DNA from: Nicotiana tabacum
Taxonomy: Eukaryota; Streptophyta; Magnoliopsida; Solanales; Solanaceae
NCBI RefSeq assembly: GCF_000715075.1
Contig: NC_134082.1
Span: forward strand, 193,925,948-193,989,947
DNA length: 64,000 nt
Direction of reading: 5' to 3'
Part shown: piece by piece, positions 1 to 10,247 of the stretch
How the letters are laid out: each line of letters opens with the position of its first letter
Numbering within the stretch: position 1 is the first letter of the stretch
Notes under the pieces: model-generated
Database searches by the model: none
Seen by the model: the letters and a program-made list of their open reading frames with translations, nothing else
What the model was told of the DNA's origin: nothing
Made by a program: the position numbers and the translations under genes

Positions 1-1375
1 AGCAGTCCTTCAGGAACCTGCACGGATTGGGCAACCAGGTTAGCGTGGCCTACAAAGATCTATGCCCTTTCCCGGACGTCCAACTCCCGGCTGGGTTCAA
101 GATGCCTAAGTTTGATTTATATGAAGGGCACGTGACCCTATGACACATTTGCGGGGTTTCTGTAGCAAAATGAGAGGGGCAGGCGGTAAAGATGAGCTGC
201 TGATAGCCTATTTTGGCCAAAGTCTGAGCGGATCGGCACTCGAATAGTATACCAGGCAGGATTCCAGCAGATGGTACACTTGGGATGATCTGGCGCAGGC
301 TTTCGCAGGTCATTTCCAATACAATCTCGAGATAGTCCCTGACCGTCTCACATTGTTGAGGACCGGGAAGAAGCCCGGGGAAAGTTTTCGCGAGTTCGGG
401 TTCCGCTGGAGAGAGCAAGCAGCCAGAGTTGATCCTCCCATGAGAGAGGGAGAAATGGTGGACTACTTCTTGCAGACACTGGATCCAACTTACTTTGGTC
501 ACTTGGTGACGACGGTTGGGAAATCCTTCAATGAAGTAGTAAAGATAGGGGTCATGATAGAGGAGGGTCTAAGGTCTGACAAAATCCTGAATTACTCAGC
601 GCTCAAGGCAACGACCCAGGCTATTCAGAGCGACACGGGAGGTGCCCTGGGAAGGAGGAAGAAAGAAGAAATTGCCACGATTGAGGCAAGCACTTGGTCC
701 AAGTCTGGTAAACCATACTACAACCAACCCAGACCCCACAGACCAAACTACCCATACAGCCCACCTCAGCACTACTATCCACCCCAAGAACCGCATTTCA
801 CCGTCCATCAAGCCCAAACATACACCCAACCTCTGGTTCGCCCGCAATGGCGCGCGCCGGCTCCCCAGAACATACATACACCACCGCAAAACACCTATCC
901 ACCGCCAAGAGCCTACAAGAACCCTCCAGGGGTAGGTTTCCGGGGAAATCAGGCTTTCAGAAATGAAAGAATACAAAGAACATTCACTGAGTTGGGGGAA
1001 ACCTATACTGTCGTGTTCCACAAATTAAGGCAGTTAGGTTTGTTTAGTCCTGTTGAGCCCAGATTGCCAAATCCCCTTCCCAAAAATATGGACCACTCGG
1101 TAAGCTGTGAGTATTGTTCGGGGGCTCCCGGACATGATACCGAGAAGTGTTGGAAGTTGAAACATGCAGTGCAAAATCTTATTGACACCAACAAGATTGA
1201 GGTTCAGACACCAGAGGCACCCAACATCAATCAGAACCCGTTGCCGGCACACCATGAAACCCACATGATTGAGCTAGTGCACGAAGGAGGGGAGCTAAAG
1301 AAACCCTCACAAACAATGATGATGATCCGTGTCGGTTCAAAAGAAAAGTTAACCAGTGGAAAAACGGTGGTATAG
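1..1375 (+). pseudogene. gag: gag pseudogene of element A
   Basis: Structural Gag of a Ty3/gypsy element. The frame is open from the window start to about 146, where a frameshift and stops occur. The longest intact stretch is 353-1375 (340 aa). It contains the Gag core with PGESFREFGFRWREQAARV, a proline/tyrosine-rich linker (about 720-960) and a zinc knuckle at about 1111-1152 of form CX2CX5HX4C, one residue longer than the classical CX2CX4HX4C. It ends near the point where gag should run into protease; the protease is absent. An in-frame stop also lies near 246. It cannot make full-length Gag. Confidence 0.85.
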
Positions 1376-1690
1376 TTAGAAAAGGTGGATGACAAGCCAG
1401 TTATAGTATTGGAAAAGGGTCCAATGAGGCAGATGTGCAGTTTGTGGGGCTGAAAGCAAAAATCAACAATTGAATGGCTACTCCTCTTCTTATACGAAGG
1501 GAGTCTTGGTAGTGGGCTCTGATTTTCTTTCTTGTAGACTGGATTATTCCAGGGTTGTAATTCAGATTTGTTTTCTTGTGCTCGCCAAAGTGTGAAACCT
1601 TTTTATCCCATATTTTAATAAAGTGAAAGTTTTTTTTCCTCATTCCTTATTTTGTTTTAATTTTTCTTCTTATTTTTCTCTTCTGAACAG
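1376..1690 (+). other. Intron-like remnant between gag and pol of element A
   Basis: No coding frame. The protease region is missing. The stretch is T-rich and ends in a polypyrimidine run with a possible acceptor (TTCTGAACAG near 1690) just before pol-like coding resumes. This is the same place where the minus-strand elements carry a 212-bp intron, so I read it as the decayed downstream half of that intron. That is an inference from position and composition. Confidence 0.45.
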
Positions 1691-2355
1691 TTCTCTTTAT
1701 GCTGGTTCTAATGACATGGCATGCACGACGGATTTTCAACCTAGTCTAAAGAAATCAATCTGATTTCGAACTTATAGTACAAGATTGTGATGATAAGTCG
1801 GAATACGATAAGGATGAAGCCTTCGAAGAAATTAACAGAGAGTTGAGCCAATTTGAAAAAAAAGAGCCCAACTCAAATGACACGGAAGCCGTCAATCTAG
1901 GGGATGCGGATGACATCAGGGAAGTTAAGATAAGCATCCATATGGAACCAAACATCAGGGAAGAACTAATCAAAGCACTTACTAAATTCAAAACATTTTG
2001 CATGGTCATACGACGACATGCCAGGTTAAAGCACTAATCTAGTGGTTCAAAAATTGCCCACTGACCCGGCATTTCCCCCCGTCAAGCAAAATTGAGGAAG
2101 TTCAAAACCGACGTGAGTGTGAATATTAAGGAAGAAGTAACCAAACAGCTGAATGCTAAGGTTATTCGGGTAGCTCGATATCCTGATTGGTTGGCTAAAG
2201 TGGTTCCAGTGCAAAAAAAAAATGCATCGACATTTTGTTGATTATCGCAATCTAAACAGAGCAAGCCCAATGACGCTTTGTGATCAACAAATATCGAAGG
2301 GAAATGCATCGACATGGCTATCAATTCTGACGCAGTTAAGAGATATTATGTCTGA
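1691..2355 (+). pseudogene. pol: pol remnant of element A (RT start fused to integrase tip)
   Basis: Starts with the pol N-terminus; the clearest piece is 1843-2037, containing DDIREVKISIHMEPNIREEL, which matches the start of pol in the right-hand elements. About 2040-2300 is a frameshifted RT N-terminus including the VDYRNLNRASP motif. At 2314-2355 the sequence jumps to the last residues of integrase (SDAVKRYYV then TGA). Everything between, namely the RT catalytic core, both RNases H and nearly all of integrase, is gone. The element is therefore a deletion derivative that could move only with proteins supplied in trans. Confidence 0.8.
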
Positions 2356-2566
2356 TTGTAATTGTTGTTTGTTTGTACTTAGCATTTATCAGAGAATGAA
2401 ATGACGGAGGCAATTCTTTCTTCTATCCAAACACTTTAACTTTTGCTTCCCCTTTTGAGCCTTATTTATTCTTTCATACCCCTCTTTTGGAATCAGTAAT
2501 GAAAATGAAAGAAAAAAAAAGTAATGATAATAAGAACAAAAGAAAAGTCACAAAAAAAGGAATTGG

Positions 2567-2609
2567 GAACTACGTTTGACCCGATTCCTCAAAGAATGAT
2601 ACGTAGGCA
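2567..2609 (+). promoter_or_regulatory. GAACTAC/GTAGGCA hairpin motif, post-pol copy (element A)
   Basis: Starts GAACTACGTTTGAC and ends GATACGTAGGCA. CTACGT and ACGTAG can pair as a 6-bp stem around a loop with GATTCC. It lies about 210 nt after the pol stop, the same relative place as the copies at 30944-30982 and 48033-48071. Function unknown. Confidence 0.6.
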
Positions 2610-2904
2610 CCTCACGGCTCGGTCATAGTGTAACAAAAAACAAAAATCCCCAAGCAAGAAAAACTGGGCAGAAGTTGATTCCAAGAGTTGTAATGTTTTA
2701 CCCATCAAAATCATTTTGAACCTCTTGTTACCCCTTTTCTTTTAACTATACACGAAAACCCATATTGACGTCCAAAAAAGACCTCCCGATCAATATCCGA
2801 GAAGTGCTAAATCAATGCAAATGGAAGTCGGGAATAACACTTTGATCCCCAGCAAAGAAGAAGATCATAAGCTGGAAATGAATTGATAGCCGAAAGAATC
2901 CCCA

Positions 2905-3090
2905 GCAGAGAGAGTCTTATCGGTGAAAACCTTCACAGGCACCATAAGGCGATGAAAGATGAGAGAAATAAAATGAGAGAGTCTTATCGGTGAAAACCTT
3001 CATAGGCACCATAAGGCGACAAAAGATGAGAAAAATAAAATGAGAAAATCTTATTAGCGAAAACCCCTCGAAGGGCACTATGAGGTGAGA
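2905..3090 (+). repeat. Triple tandem hairpin repeat, 3' UTR of element A
   Basis: Three copies of a roughly 67-bp unit. Each has a stem (CTTAT at 2916, 2983 and 3050; partner ATAAG or ATGAG at 2944, 3011 and 3080) enclosing a loop with GGTGAAAACC or AGCGAAAACC. The same arrangement occurs in both minus-strand elements with different but still paired stem sequences. Confidence 0.6.
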
Positions 3091-3978
3091 AGACAAGATT
3101 GGCGGAAAGAATCCGCATTTGGCAAAGAGTTGAGTGCCTGTTTATCCCCAGCAACATGAGGCCGTCCGAAAGGTTGATTGATACAAATAGACTGGGTTGA
3201 TTAATCTGGAATGCGCGACATGATCGTTGGGATCGGTTATATCATTCAGATAAGTTCTTTTCTTTCCTTTTCCCCAGCATTTGTTCAGGAAGATTTCTTT
3301 TGTTTTTCTATTTTTTGAAATCATCACTTTTCCATTTTTTGGTTTAAAGACTTTACCTTCCCAGCAGTTTGTTTTTGAAAAGGATTTTCAGAGCTTGCTA
3401 CCAGTTGCCAAAATGATGCAAAGCAAAATGCGAATAGGACAGGCCAAAGATAAGGCGATAAAGCGAAAAGAAGTTGGTCGCAAGACCAAATGTTGAAAGG
3501 GTCTAGATCCCAAGAGGACCAAATTTCCAAGGGAAGTTGGAGAAAAACAGGAAAACAACAGTTGAGAAAATTGTGGACCTAATTCCAAGAGGGTCCCCAA
3601 CAGATCATCAAGATGTGGGGAAGGAAAAAAAAGGAAAATTCATTCCCAGCAAAATAATCCCCAGCAAGTTTTGATAGCGTGATGAAGCACAGAGCAGAGA
3701 AAGGGAAAAACCATCCCCAGCAGGAGTAGCACGACCACTCACCATGTGTTAAAACTAACAAATTTTCTTTGATTTGAAGCAGGAAAAGGAAATCTTGTTA
3801 ATGGCGAAAAAAACATGCCACAAGGAAAAGCACCAAAACTGGGGCAGAAAATTTTCTGCCATTTGTCGAAAATTTTCTCGGAGAAACGAGGAAATCAATT
3901 CAAGTTTTAAGAGATAGCAAGACAACACGATTCTAAGAAAAACAGTCGGAGGTAAGACAATTCCAAGTTCTTGAAGAT

Positions 3979-4368
3979 GGGTTCATCCGCCCTCGAATAG
4001 GATATTTTGGGTTCATCCGCCCTCAAATAGGACATTTTGGGTTCATCCGCCCTCGAATAGGACATTTTGGGTTCATCCGCCCTCGAATAGGACATTTTGG
4101 GTTCATCCGCCCTCGAATAGGACATTTTGGGTTCATCCGCCCTCGAATAGGACATTTTGGGTTCATCCGCCCTCGAATAGGACATTTTGGGTTCATCCGC
4201 CCTCGAATAGGACATTTTGGGTTCATCCGCCCTCGAATAGGATATTTTGGGTTCATCCGCTCTCGAATAGGATATTTTGAGTTCATCCGCCCTCGAATAG
4301 GATATTTTGGGTTCATCCGCCCTCGAATAGGATATTTTGGGTTCATCCGCCCTCGAATAGGATATTTT
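3979..4368 (+). repeat. 30-bp tandem array (about 13 copies)
   Basis: Head-to-tail copies of a 30-bp unit beginning GGTTCATCCGCCCTCGAATA, near-identical, varying mainly GATATT versus GACATT. The exact 30-nt period keeps the antisense frames open and produces spurious repetitive peptides. It sits in the 3' UTR, where Tat/Ogre elements are known to carry hypervariable satellite-like arrays. Confidence 0.95.
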
Positions 4369-5072
4369 ATTTTTAAAGTTGTTTAAATCTCGCCAACCTA
4401 AAGAAAGGAATGGTATTTTATTTAAAAGTCGTTTGCCGAAATTGGGAGCCTGCCCAGATAACAGAGGCATACATTTCAGTCTTTAATTTTCAAGTGTTGA
4501 AGTTGGGAGCCCGCCCATAGAACAGAGGCATACATTTCGAGATCAAGTCAGAAGATAATAAAACAGAGGGTTACAACAGGAATCCCCAGCAGGAAACAAT
4601 AGAAATCCCCGGCACCGGGAAACAGAAGGTGGCAACAAGAGGTCCCAGTACAAATTCAATCGCATAAGTCAAAGGGAAGAAAAGACGCATCTTGAAAGAA
4701 GCGGTTTGTGAACATTAAATCATGCCCAGCATAACAAATCTGATGAAGAGAGTTGTACCCACTAGAGGAACCGCCAAAAATCTTAATAAAGAAAGTCATG
4801 TCCCCAGCGGACCGAACAAAATGATGAAAACTGGTATTCAAAAAAGCAAAGGGCCAAAAGTCTGGGTAAAAGGCACCAGAGGAAACATAAGCCGACAAAA
4901 AGCAAGGCAACCAGAGCAAGGGGAAGACAGATAAGATTCTGTAATTTCTATCTTAGTCTAGCTTCTTATTTTTTTAAGCATGGTGTAATAAGGAGGTCAG
5001 CAAACAGTAAAAGTAGCATACAACAGCAGTAACATTGCAGTCCCATGGTAGTCCCAGCTACCAAAACTCCCC

Positions 5073-5117
5073 GAACTACATTGACCTGATTCCTGTTCTG
5101 CCCAGGATATGTAGGAA
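5073..5117 (+). promoter_or_regulatory. GAACTAC hairpin motif, pre-PPT copy (element A)
   Basis: GAACTACATTGACCTGATTC followed by GGATATGTAGGAA. The stem is CTACAT/ATGTAG, so both sides differ from the usual CTACGT/ACGTAG but still pair. It lies about 130 nt before the polypurine tract, like the copy at 42878-42922. Confidence 0.6.
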
Positions 5118-5244
5118 ACCTCTGAAGCAAAGGTTCGGTCAAAAATCTTTCAAAAAATGCTTCACACGGAGTACTCGAATGGGCAAAAATCGCTCGTATT
5201 CTCTCACTTTATCTTTGCACAAAAACCCTTCGTGTTTTTCGGAC

Positions 5245-5257
5245 AAAGAGGGGCAGC
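5245..5257 (+). other. Polypurine tract of element A
   Basis: AAAGAGGGGCAGC immediately before the LTR start TGTGAGCACG. It would prime plus-strand DNA synthesis. It is identical to the tract of the right-hand element (42740-42752, minus strand). Confidence 0.85.
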
Positions 5258-8200
5258 TGTGAGCACGTGATTTTTGCCCTATATGAGAATCACTCCCAAA
5301 AAATTCAAAATAAAATAATTTTCCTTTGTATACAATTTTTGTATTTTTGTGGTATTTTTTTGTATAATTATTATTTTTATCTGTGCATGTTTATTTGTTA
5401 AATTAATAAAAAATACAAAAATATATGTCGCATTTGCATTTAGGATTTGGTCCTACAATTGTTAGTAATTAAGTTTGTTTTACAAAAATTAAAAAATTAC
5501 AAAAATAGGCATCTTTTGCATTTTTAGCATTTAATGTCCAAATATACAATTTTATGTTTAATTGCTACTTAATTATGCGTTAATTGTTATTGGGAATTAA
5601 TTTGCGCTTTTATAACTTAATTTAGTTCTTAATAATAATTTAAGTATTTTATAATTTAGTTCTAGAAAAATAAAAGAAGAAAGAGAGCAAAAATACAAAG
5701 AAAAATCGGATTGGGCCATTTCTTCAAATTTCAACCCCAAGCCCAAATAATTGTCCAATCTTCCCCATGACCCGGGCCATTTCAAACAAGGTCGACCCAA
5801 TCCATAACCCAACACCCCCTATCTTGCATTTCAAAAAAAAACAAAGCAAAACAAAACAAAAAAAAAAAGAAAAGGAAGAAAACCCTAAAAAATCCCTCTC
5901 TCTCATCCGCCCCCCCCCCCTTTCTCTTTCTCTCTTTTCTTCTTCTTCTTCAAGCATCCAAACACCCCATCCATGGCTGCCCTTCCCCCGCCTCTTCTCC
6001 TTCACATACACACACACACAACCACGGCAACACAACACACACACACACCCGCCGCCCGTGTTTCTTCCTCTTCTTCAAGATCGCGAGTGTTTCTTCTTCT
6101 TCAAGTTCACGTTGATCGTTGCTTCTTCTTCTTCCTCACTTCATGCTGCTGCGTGACTGCTTCGTCCAGCATCTACTGCTGCTCACGTTTTGCATTGATG
6201 CTGCCCCGTCCGGCATCGTTTCCACGGTTGTCCGCTACCTCTCCTTCAAGCTCTTCGTTTGTCCGTTCGTGATCGTCTTCGGCGTCAAATGATTTTGGTG
6301 CGATATTTGTTTCCGGGCAGATTTGTTTCCATTCAAGTTCGTCATTTTTTGATCCGGTTAGTGGGTTTTTGAGTTTCATTTTTTGTCCATAATTTGTTTG
6401 ATATTTTTCGGATCCAAAATCGATAAATGATTCAATTCTTGTTTTGTTTGTTCATCATTGAATTTATTTTTTTTTAGTTTGTTCATATGTTTGGTTGGTT
6501 TAATTTTCAGATTCAAATGAAAATTTAATTAATTGATTTTCAGTTTATTTCATGTTAATTTAATTTTTGTAAAAAAAGGAATTGTTAGTTTAGGTTTAAT
6601 ATTGTTAGATTTAGTTTAAATCGCTTGAATCCGTTGTTTGTTTAATATAGATTTCATTCATGATCATGTATCTTTGTTATATTTTTTTTGTTGGATTTAA
6701 TTAAGAAAGATTAATTGATTATTTGAAGATTAGTGATTTGAATAGGTTTATTTGTTTTGTTTAAGTTCAATTCGAAATTTGAATAAAGTTTGTTATTGTG
6801 GTTGAATCTTTTCATTCATGTTCATACTTTGTTTGATTGATCTTGAATCCGAAATTTGTATAGCTTGATTTCTTGTTTACCATTTATGATTATTTCTTTA
6901 ATTTGTCTCATAATCTTGTTTAAAGTTTAATATAGGAATTGTTTGTTGTAATGTTGTTAGAGTTAATTTTAAGTTCAATATTATTGAATTTAGAAATCTA
7001 AATATACTTGTTTGATTGTTGTTGTTGAATCCGAAAATAGGTTTGTTGTTGCTAAAAATATTGTTCAATCAAATTTTAGTTGTTCTTTGTTGTGCAATTT
7101 GTGTTCATGTGTTTTGTTGTTGAAATATTGAAGAAATCATGTTCATGAGATTTGTTGTTTGAATTTATGTAGAAATTGGTCATATTGACTATATTTTGGT
7201 TGAGTTTGATTAATTGATTTGTTATAGCTGATGGGGTAATTTGGTAAATCGCAGTACGTTTGGGGGTAAAATAGTAATTGCAATAAGGTCGGAGGGGTAG
7301 TTTAGGAATTGTACATTTTGTAATTTTTTATATGAAGCATGGGGGACAAAATGTAATGGGGTGGGTTGTGATATAGTTGTTTAATATAATGGGGGACAAG
7401 ACAAATTTTAGTGTGGGGGAATCTTGTATTTGTTTATGTTAGGCATGGGAGACAAAATATAATGGGGTGGTGTGATATATTTATTTAATGTAATGGGGAT
7501 GAGTGAGAAGATAATGAGTTTGGTAGAGAAAGGGATTGATTTTAATTGATTAAAGGGTTGGGATTATATATAGGAAGTCTTGAAAGATACATAGACGGAC
7601 AGAGAGATTAGAGAAAAAAAAAGAGCTGAACATTTATTCCGAAAAAACATTGAAAATCTCAAGAAAATAAAAAACATACAAAGAAAAATAAAAAATAAAA
7701 AGTTGAAAATTAGAAGAGAAAGTAGTACACACCTGATAAATATTCTGGTATACAGGTGTAGAAATTAAGGGTTGAAGATTAACTAGCCTTTCAAAAAATC
7801 TGAAAATTTCCCTTGGTTTCTGTCCGTTATTTTCGGCATTCCTGGATTTTATTTTGAATTTTTCAAATCTGTCACTGGGGTTTTTCGTTGACTGGTTATT
7901 GCTGGTTATTGTTGCTGTTGCTGTGTTACGTATTACGTTGCTGACTTTCTTCTTCTTATATTGACAATATCAGGTACACAACTATAATTTTGGCATTTTG
8001 TAATTTGAAATGAAGAATGGAGTGTTAAATTTTTAATTTAGTTTTAATTTTTTTTTTGTATTGTATTTAGGTTATTCATGTATTATTATTCTGTAAATCA
8101 CTGTCATTTGGCATAACTAGGCATATTATAGCGACATATTAAATAACGCCTTAACCGAATTATTAGGAAATATATTTAATCCCGGTTACTAATTAAAACT

Positions 8201-10247
8201 GTTTAATAATAAAAATAGAAGAAATAACGTAAAAATGGCGTTATTGAATCAGTTTGGCAAAAATTGAATAAGTTCCTTATTCATAGGGTTTTTCGTCAAC
8301 GTTAAGTTAATCGAAATCATGTAGTTAATTTCAGTTAAAACATGAATTAGTTTGCGAATCAAGTATTATGACATGATGTGAATTAAAACAAAGTTAGTTA
8401 AGGTTAAATTGTTTAATTATTTTAGAAATATGGTTAAGTAATCAAGTTTTTTTTTTTCAATTTTCAGTATTTGTAAATAATTAGTTTCAATAAGCTTAAG
8501 TCATACTAACAATATGAATTTTAATCCAACTATGGTATAATTATTTATTTATTTTTATTTTTTTAATTTTTTGACAATTCCATGTTGTATTTATAATTAT
8601 AATTTTTATTACTTTCTGTTGATATTTGTTTTTCTCTTCTATTTAATATGTTATTTTTAAGAATGTAGAGATTGATTTTATATTTATAGACAAACTTAGT
8701 AATAATAAAAATGTAGTCATTAAAGGATATTCTTAAAATAAGGAAGGATTTCGCTAAAAATAAATAGATGTAAATAATACAAAAATTTACAGGATTCTCC
8801 AATCTCATTTATTTATTTAATTATTTTAAAAAAAAATACTTAGAATTTGGGATGGACTGTTTAGTGAATTTCACTTCCTTTCCCAAAGATAATAACGCGC
8901 TAGACTCTTTAGGCGCGATTTAATTAATTTTACCTTCTTAAACTCGGATGCGCATTTCATGCGACCCAAATCTAAATCCTAAAACACTGAATAAAAATGT
9001 GTTCCGGATTGCGGGTGCATTTCATGTGACGTAATCCAAAGACATGTTTTAAACGATGTTCACAATTTTTTTTTTCAAAAAAAATAATAATAATAAAGTG
9101 GTAAAAAGTTAAAATTGGCACATCGGTTCATAATTGTATTAAAATCAGATAAATAAGCCAAATATGACAGTTGAGCGACCGTGCTAGAACCACGGAACTC
9201 GGGAATGCCTAACACCTTCTCCCGGGTTAACAGAATTCCTTATCCGGATTTCTGGTACGCAGACTGTAATATGGAGTCATTCTTTTCCTCGATTATGGAT
9301 TAAAATTGGTGACTTGGGACACCCTAAATCTCCCAAGTGGCGACTCTGAAATAAATAAATAAATCCCGTTTCGATTGTCCTTTAATTGGAAAAACTCCTA
9401 CGCCCTTCGCGGAGGTCGGAAAAAGGAGGTGTGAAAGAGGTGAGCCATATTAGATAACACGAATAGCTTATGGCCCTCCAAAGTTCAATTTGAATTTCCT
9501 TTTAAAACTGGAATTGAGGCACGCCGTGCCAAATAAAATTTAAAAATGTGTGGCCCTCACTTAATTAATATTTTAATCTTTAGAAGTCGAGGCGTGCCAT
9601 TTAACAAATTTCCGTAGCCCTTGTATTAATTTAGATATAAAAATGACAAATGTTCGTAGTTTGCTTTAGGCACGTTTAATATACTATCGTGGTTGTGGAC
9701 ACGTTCGCGTAACATAATTACGATTTCTAAAAACAAAGTCGGAGTATGCGTTTGTACAACTTCGGTCAAACTTTTTTTAATAATAAATAAGCGTTACTAA
9801 TTGGGGACACGTCCGCGTGACATAATTTTTGACGCGCCAAACAAACAGGTTACACGTACGCGTGACCTGTTTCAAGATAATTTTCTTAATTAAAAAGCGG
9901 TTAAAGTTAAAATTGCACATAGGTTCAAATTATTGTAAGTCAAACAATTAAGCCGGATACAACAGTTGAGCGACCGTGCTAGAACCACAGAACTTGGGAA
10001 TGTCTAACACCTTCTCCTAGGTTAACAAAATTCCTTATCCGGATTTCTGGTTCGCATACTGTATCACAGAGTCAACCGTTCCTCGATTCGGGATTTTAAA
10101 CCGGTGACTTGGGACACCATAAATCGCCCAAGTGGCGACTCTGAATTTAATGTAAATAATTCCGTTTCGATTGTCCTTTAATTGGAAAAACTCCCTTATG
10201 CTTATACACTCCTTCCAGGGGGTGTAGGTAAAAAAGGAGGTATGACA
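5258..10247 (+). mobile_element. 3' LTR of element A, about 5 kb, chimeric end
   Basis: Begins TGTGAGCACGTGATTTTTGC and ends GGAGGTATGACA. AT-rich and non-coding. A CT-rich leader-like stretch with AACCCTAA near 5880 matches the transcription-start surroundings of the other family LTRs, though I see no clear TATA box. It has two family 3' ends: one at about 9434 (GGAGGTGTGA, lacking the final CA) and one at 10247. The last 808 bp (from about 9440) match the final 808 bp of the solo LTR at 13090-17116, so this LTR looks recombinant. Short open frames here are low-complexity noise. Confidence 0.85.
9141..10247 (+). repeat. Duplicated LTR 3'-end module
   Basis: About 290 bp at 9147-9434 and again at about 9945-10247, both containing GAGCGACCGTGCTAGAACCA, a block ending CAAGTGGCGACTCTGA, and AAAGGAGGTRTGA. 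The copies differ by scattered substitutions, and 0.5 kb of LTR-type sequence separates them. Confidence 0.8.

Larger units (their letters stand above)
2356..5244 (+). other. Long 3' UTR of element A
   Basis: Nearly 2.9 kb without a credible reading frame between the end of pol and the polypurine tract. It holds two copies of the GAACTAC hairpin motif, three tandem hairpins (2905-3090), a 30-bp tandem array (3979-4368), and at least eight exact copies of TCCCCAGC (starting near 2846, 2899, 3145, 3271, 3658, 3714, 4583 and 4801), which is complementary to the family's primer-binding site. A block ACTGGGGCAGAAAATTT at 3838-3854 is also present near the 3' end of the right-hand element. Confidence 0.75.
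1..10247 (+). mobile_element. Tat/Ogre-like Ty3/gypsy element A, 3' part
   Basis: Remnant of a large LTR retrotransposon entering the window from the left. In order it holds a broken gag, scraps of pol, a 2.9-kb 3' UTR, a polypurine tract and one LTR; the 5' LTR and anything upstream of gag lie outside. The gag and pol pieces align by eye with the minus-strand elements to the right (same zinc knuckle context, same pol N-terminus, same integrase C-terminal tip), and the LTR starts with the same TGTGAGCACGTG terminus. It is much more decayed than the right-hand complex, so it is older. Family placement as Tat/Ogre comes from that relationship. Confidence 0.85.

Noticed and set aside
3907..4470. 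187-aa minus-strand frame with a ten-residue repeat
   Set aside because: It is the 30-bp array read antisense; a period divisible by three keeps any stop-free frame open. No start context or homologous frame elsewhere.
5767..6272. Pro/Ser/Thr-rich plus-strand frames
   Set aside because: Translation of CT-rich low-complexity LTR leader sequence; absent from the other LTR subfamilies.
9141..9434. Separate nested LTR inside the element A LTR
   Set aside because: No second TGTGAGC start and no target duplication between 5258 and 9434; a recombinant LTR end explains it better.
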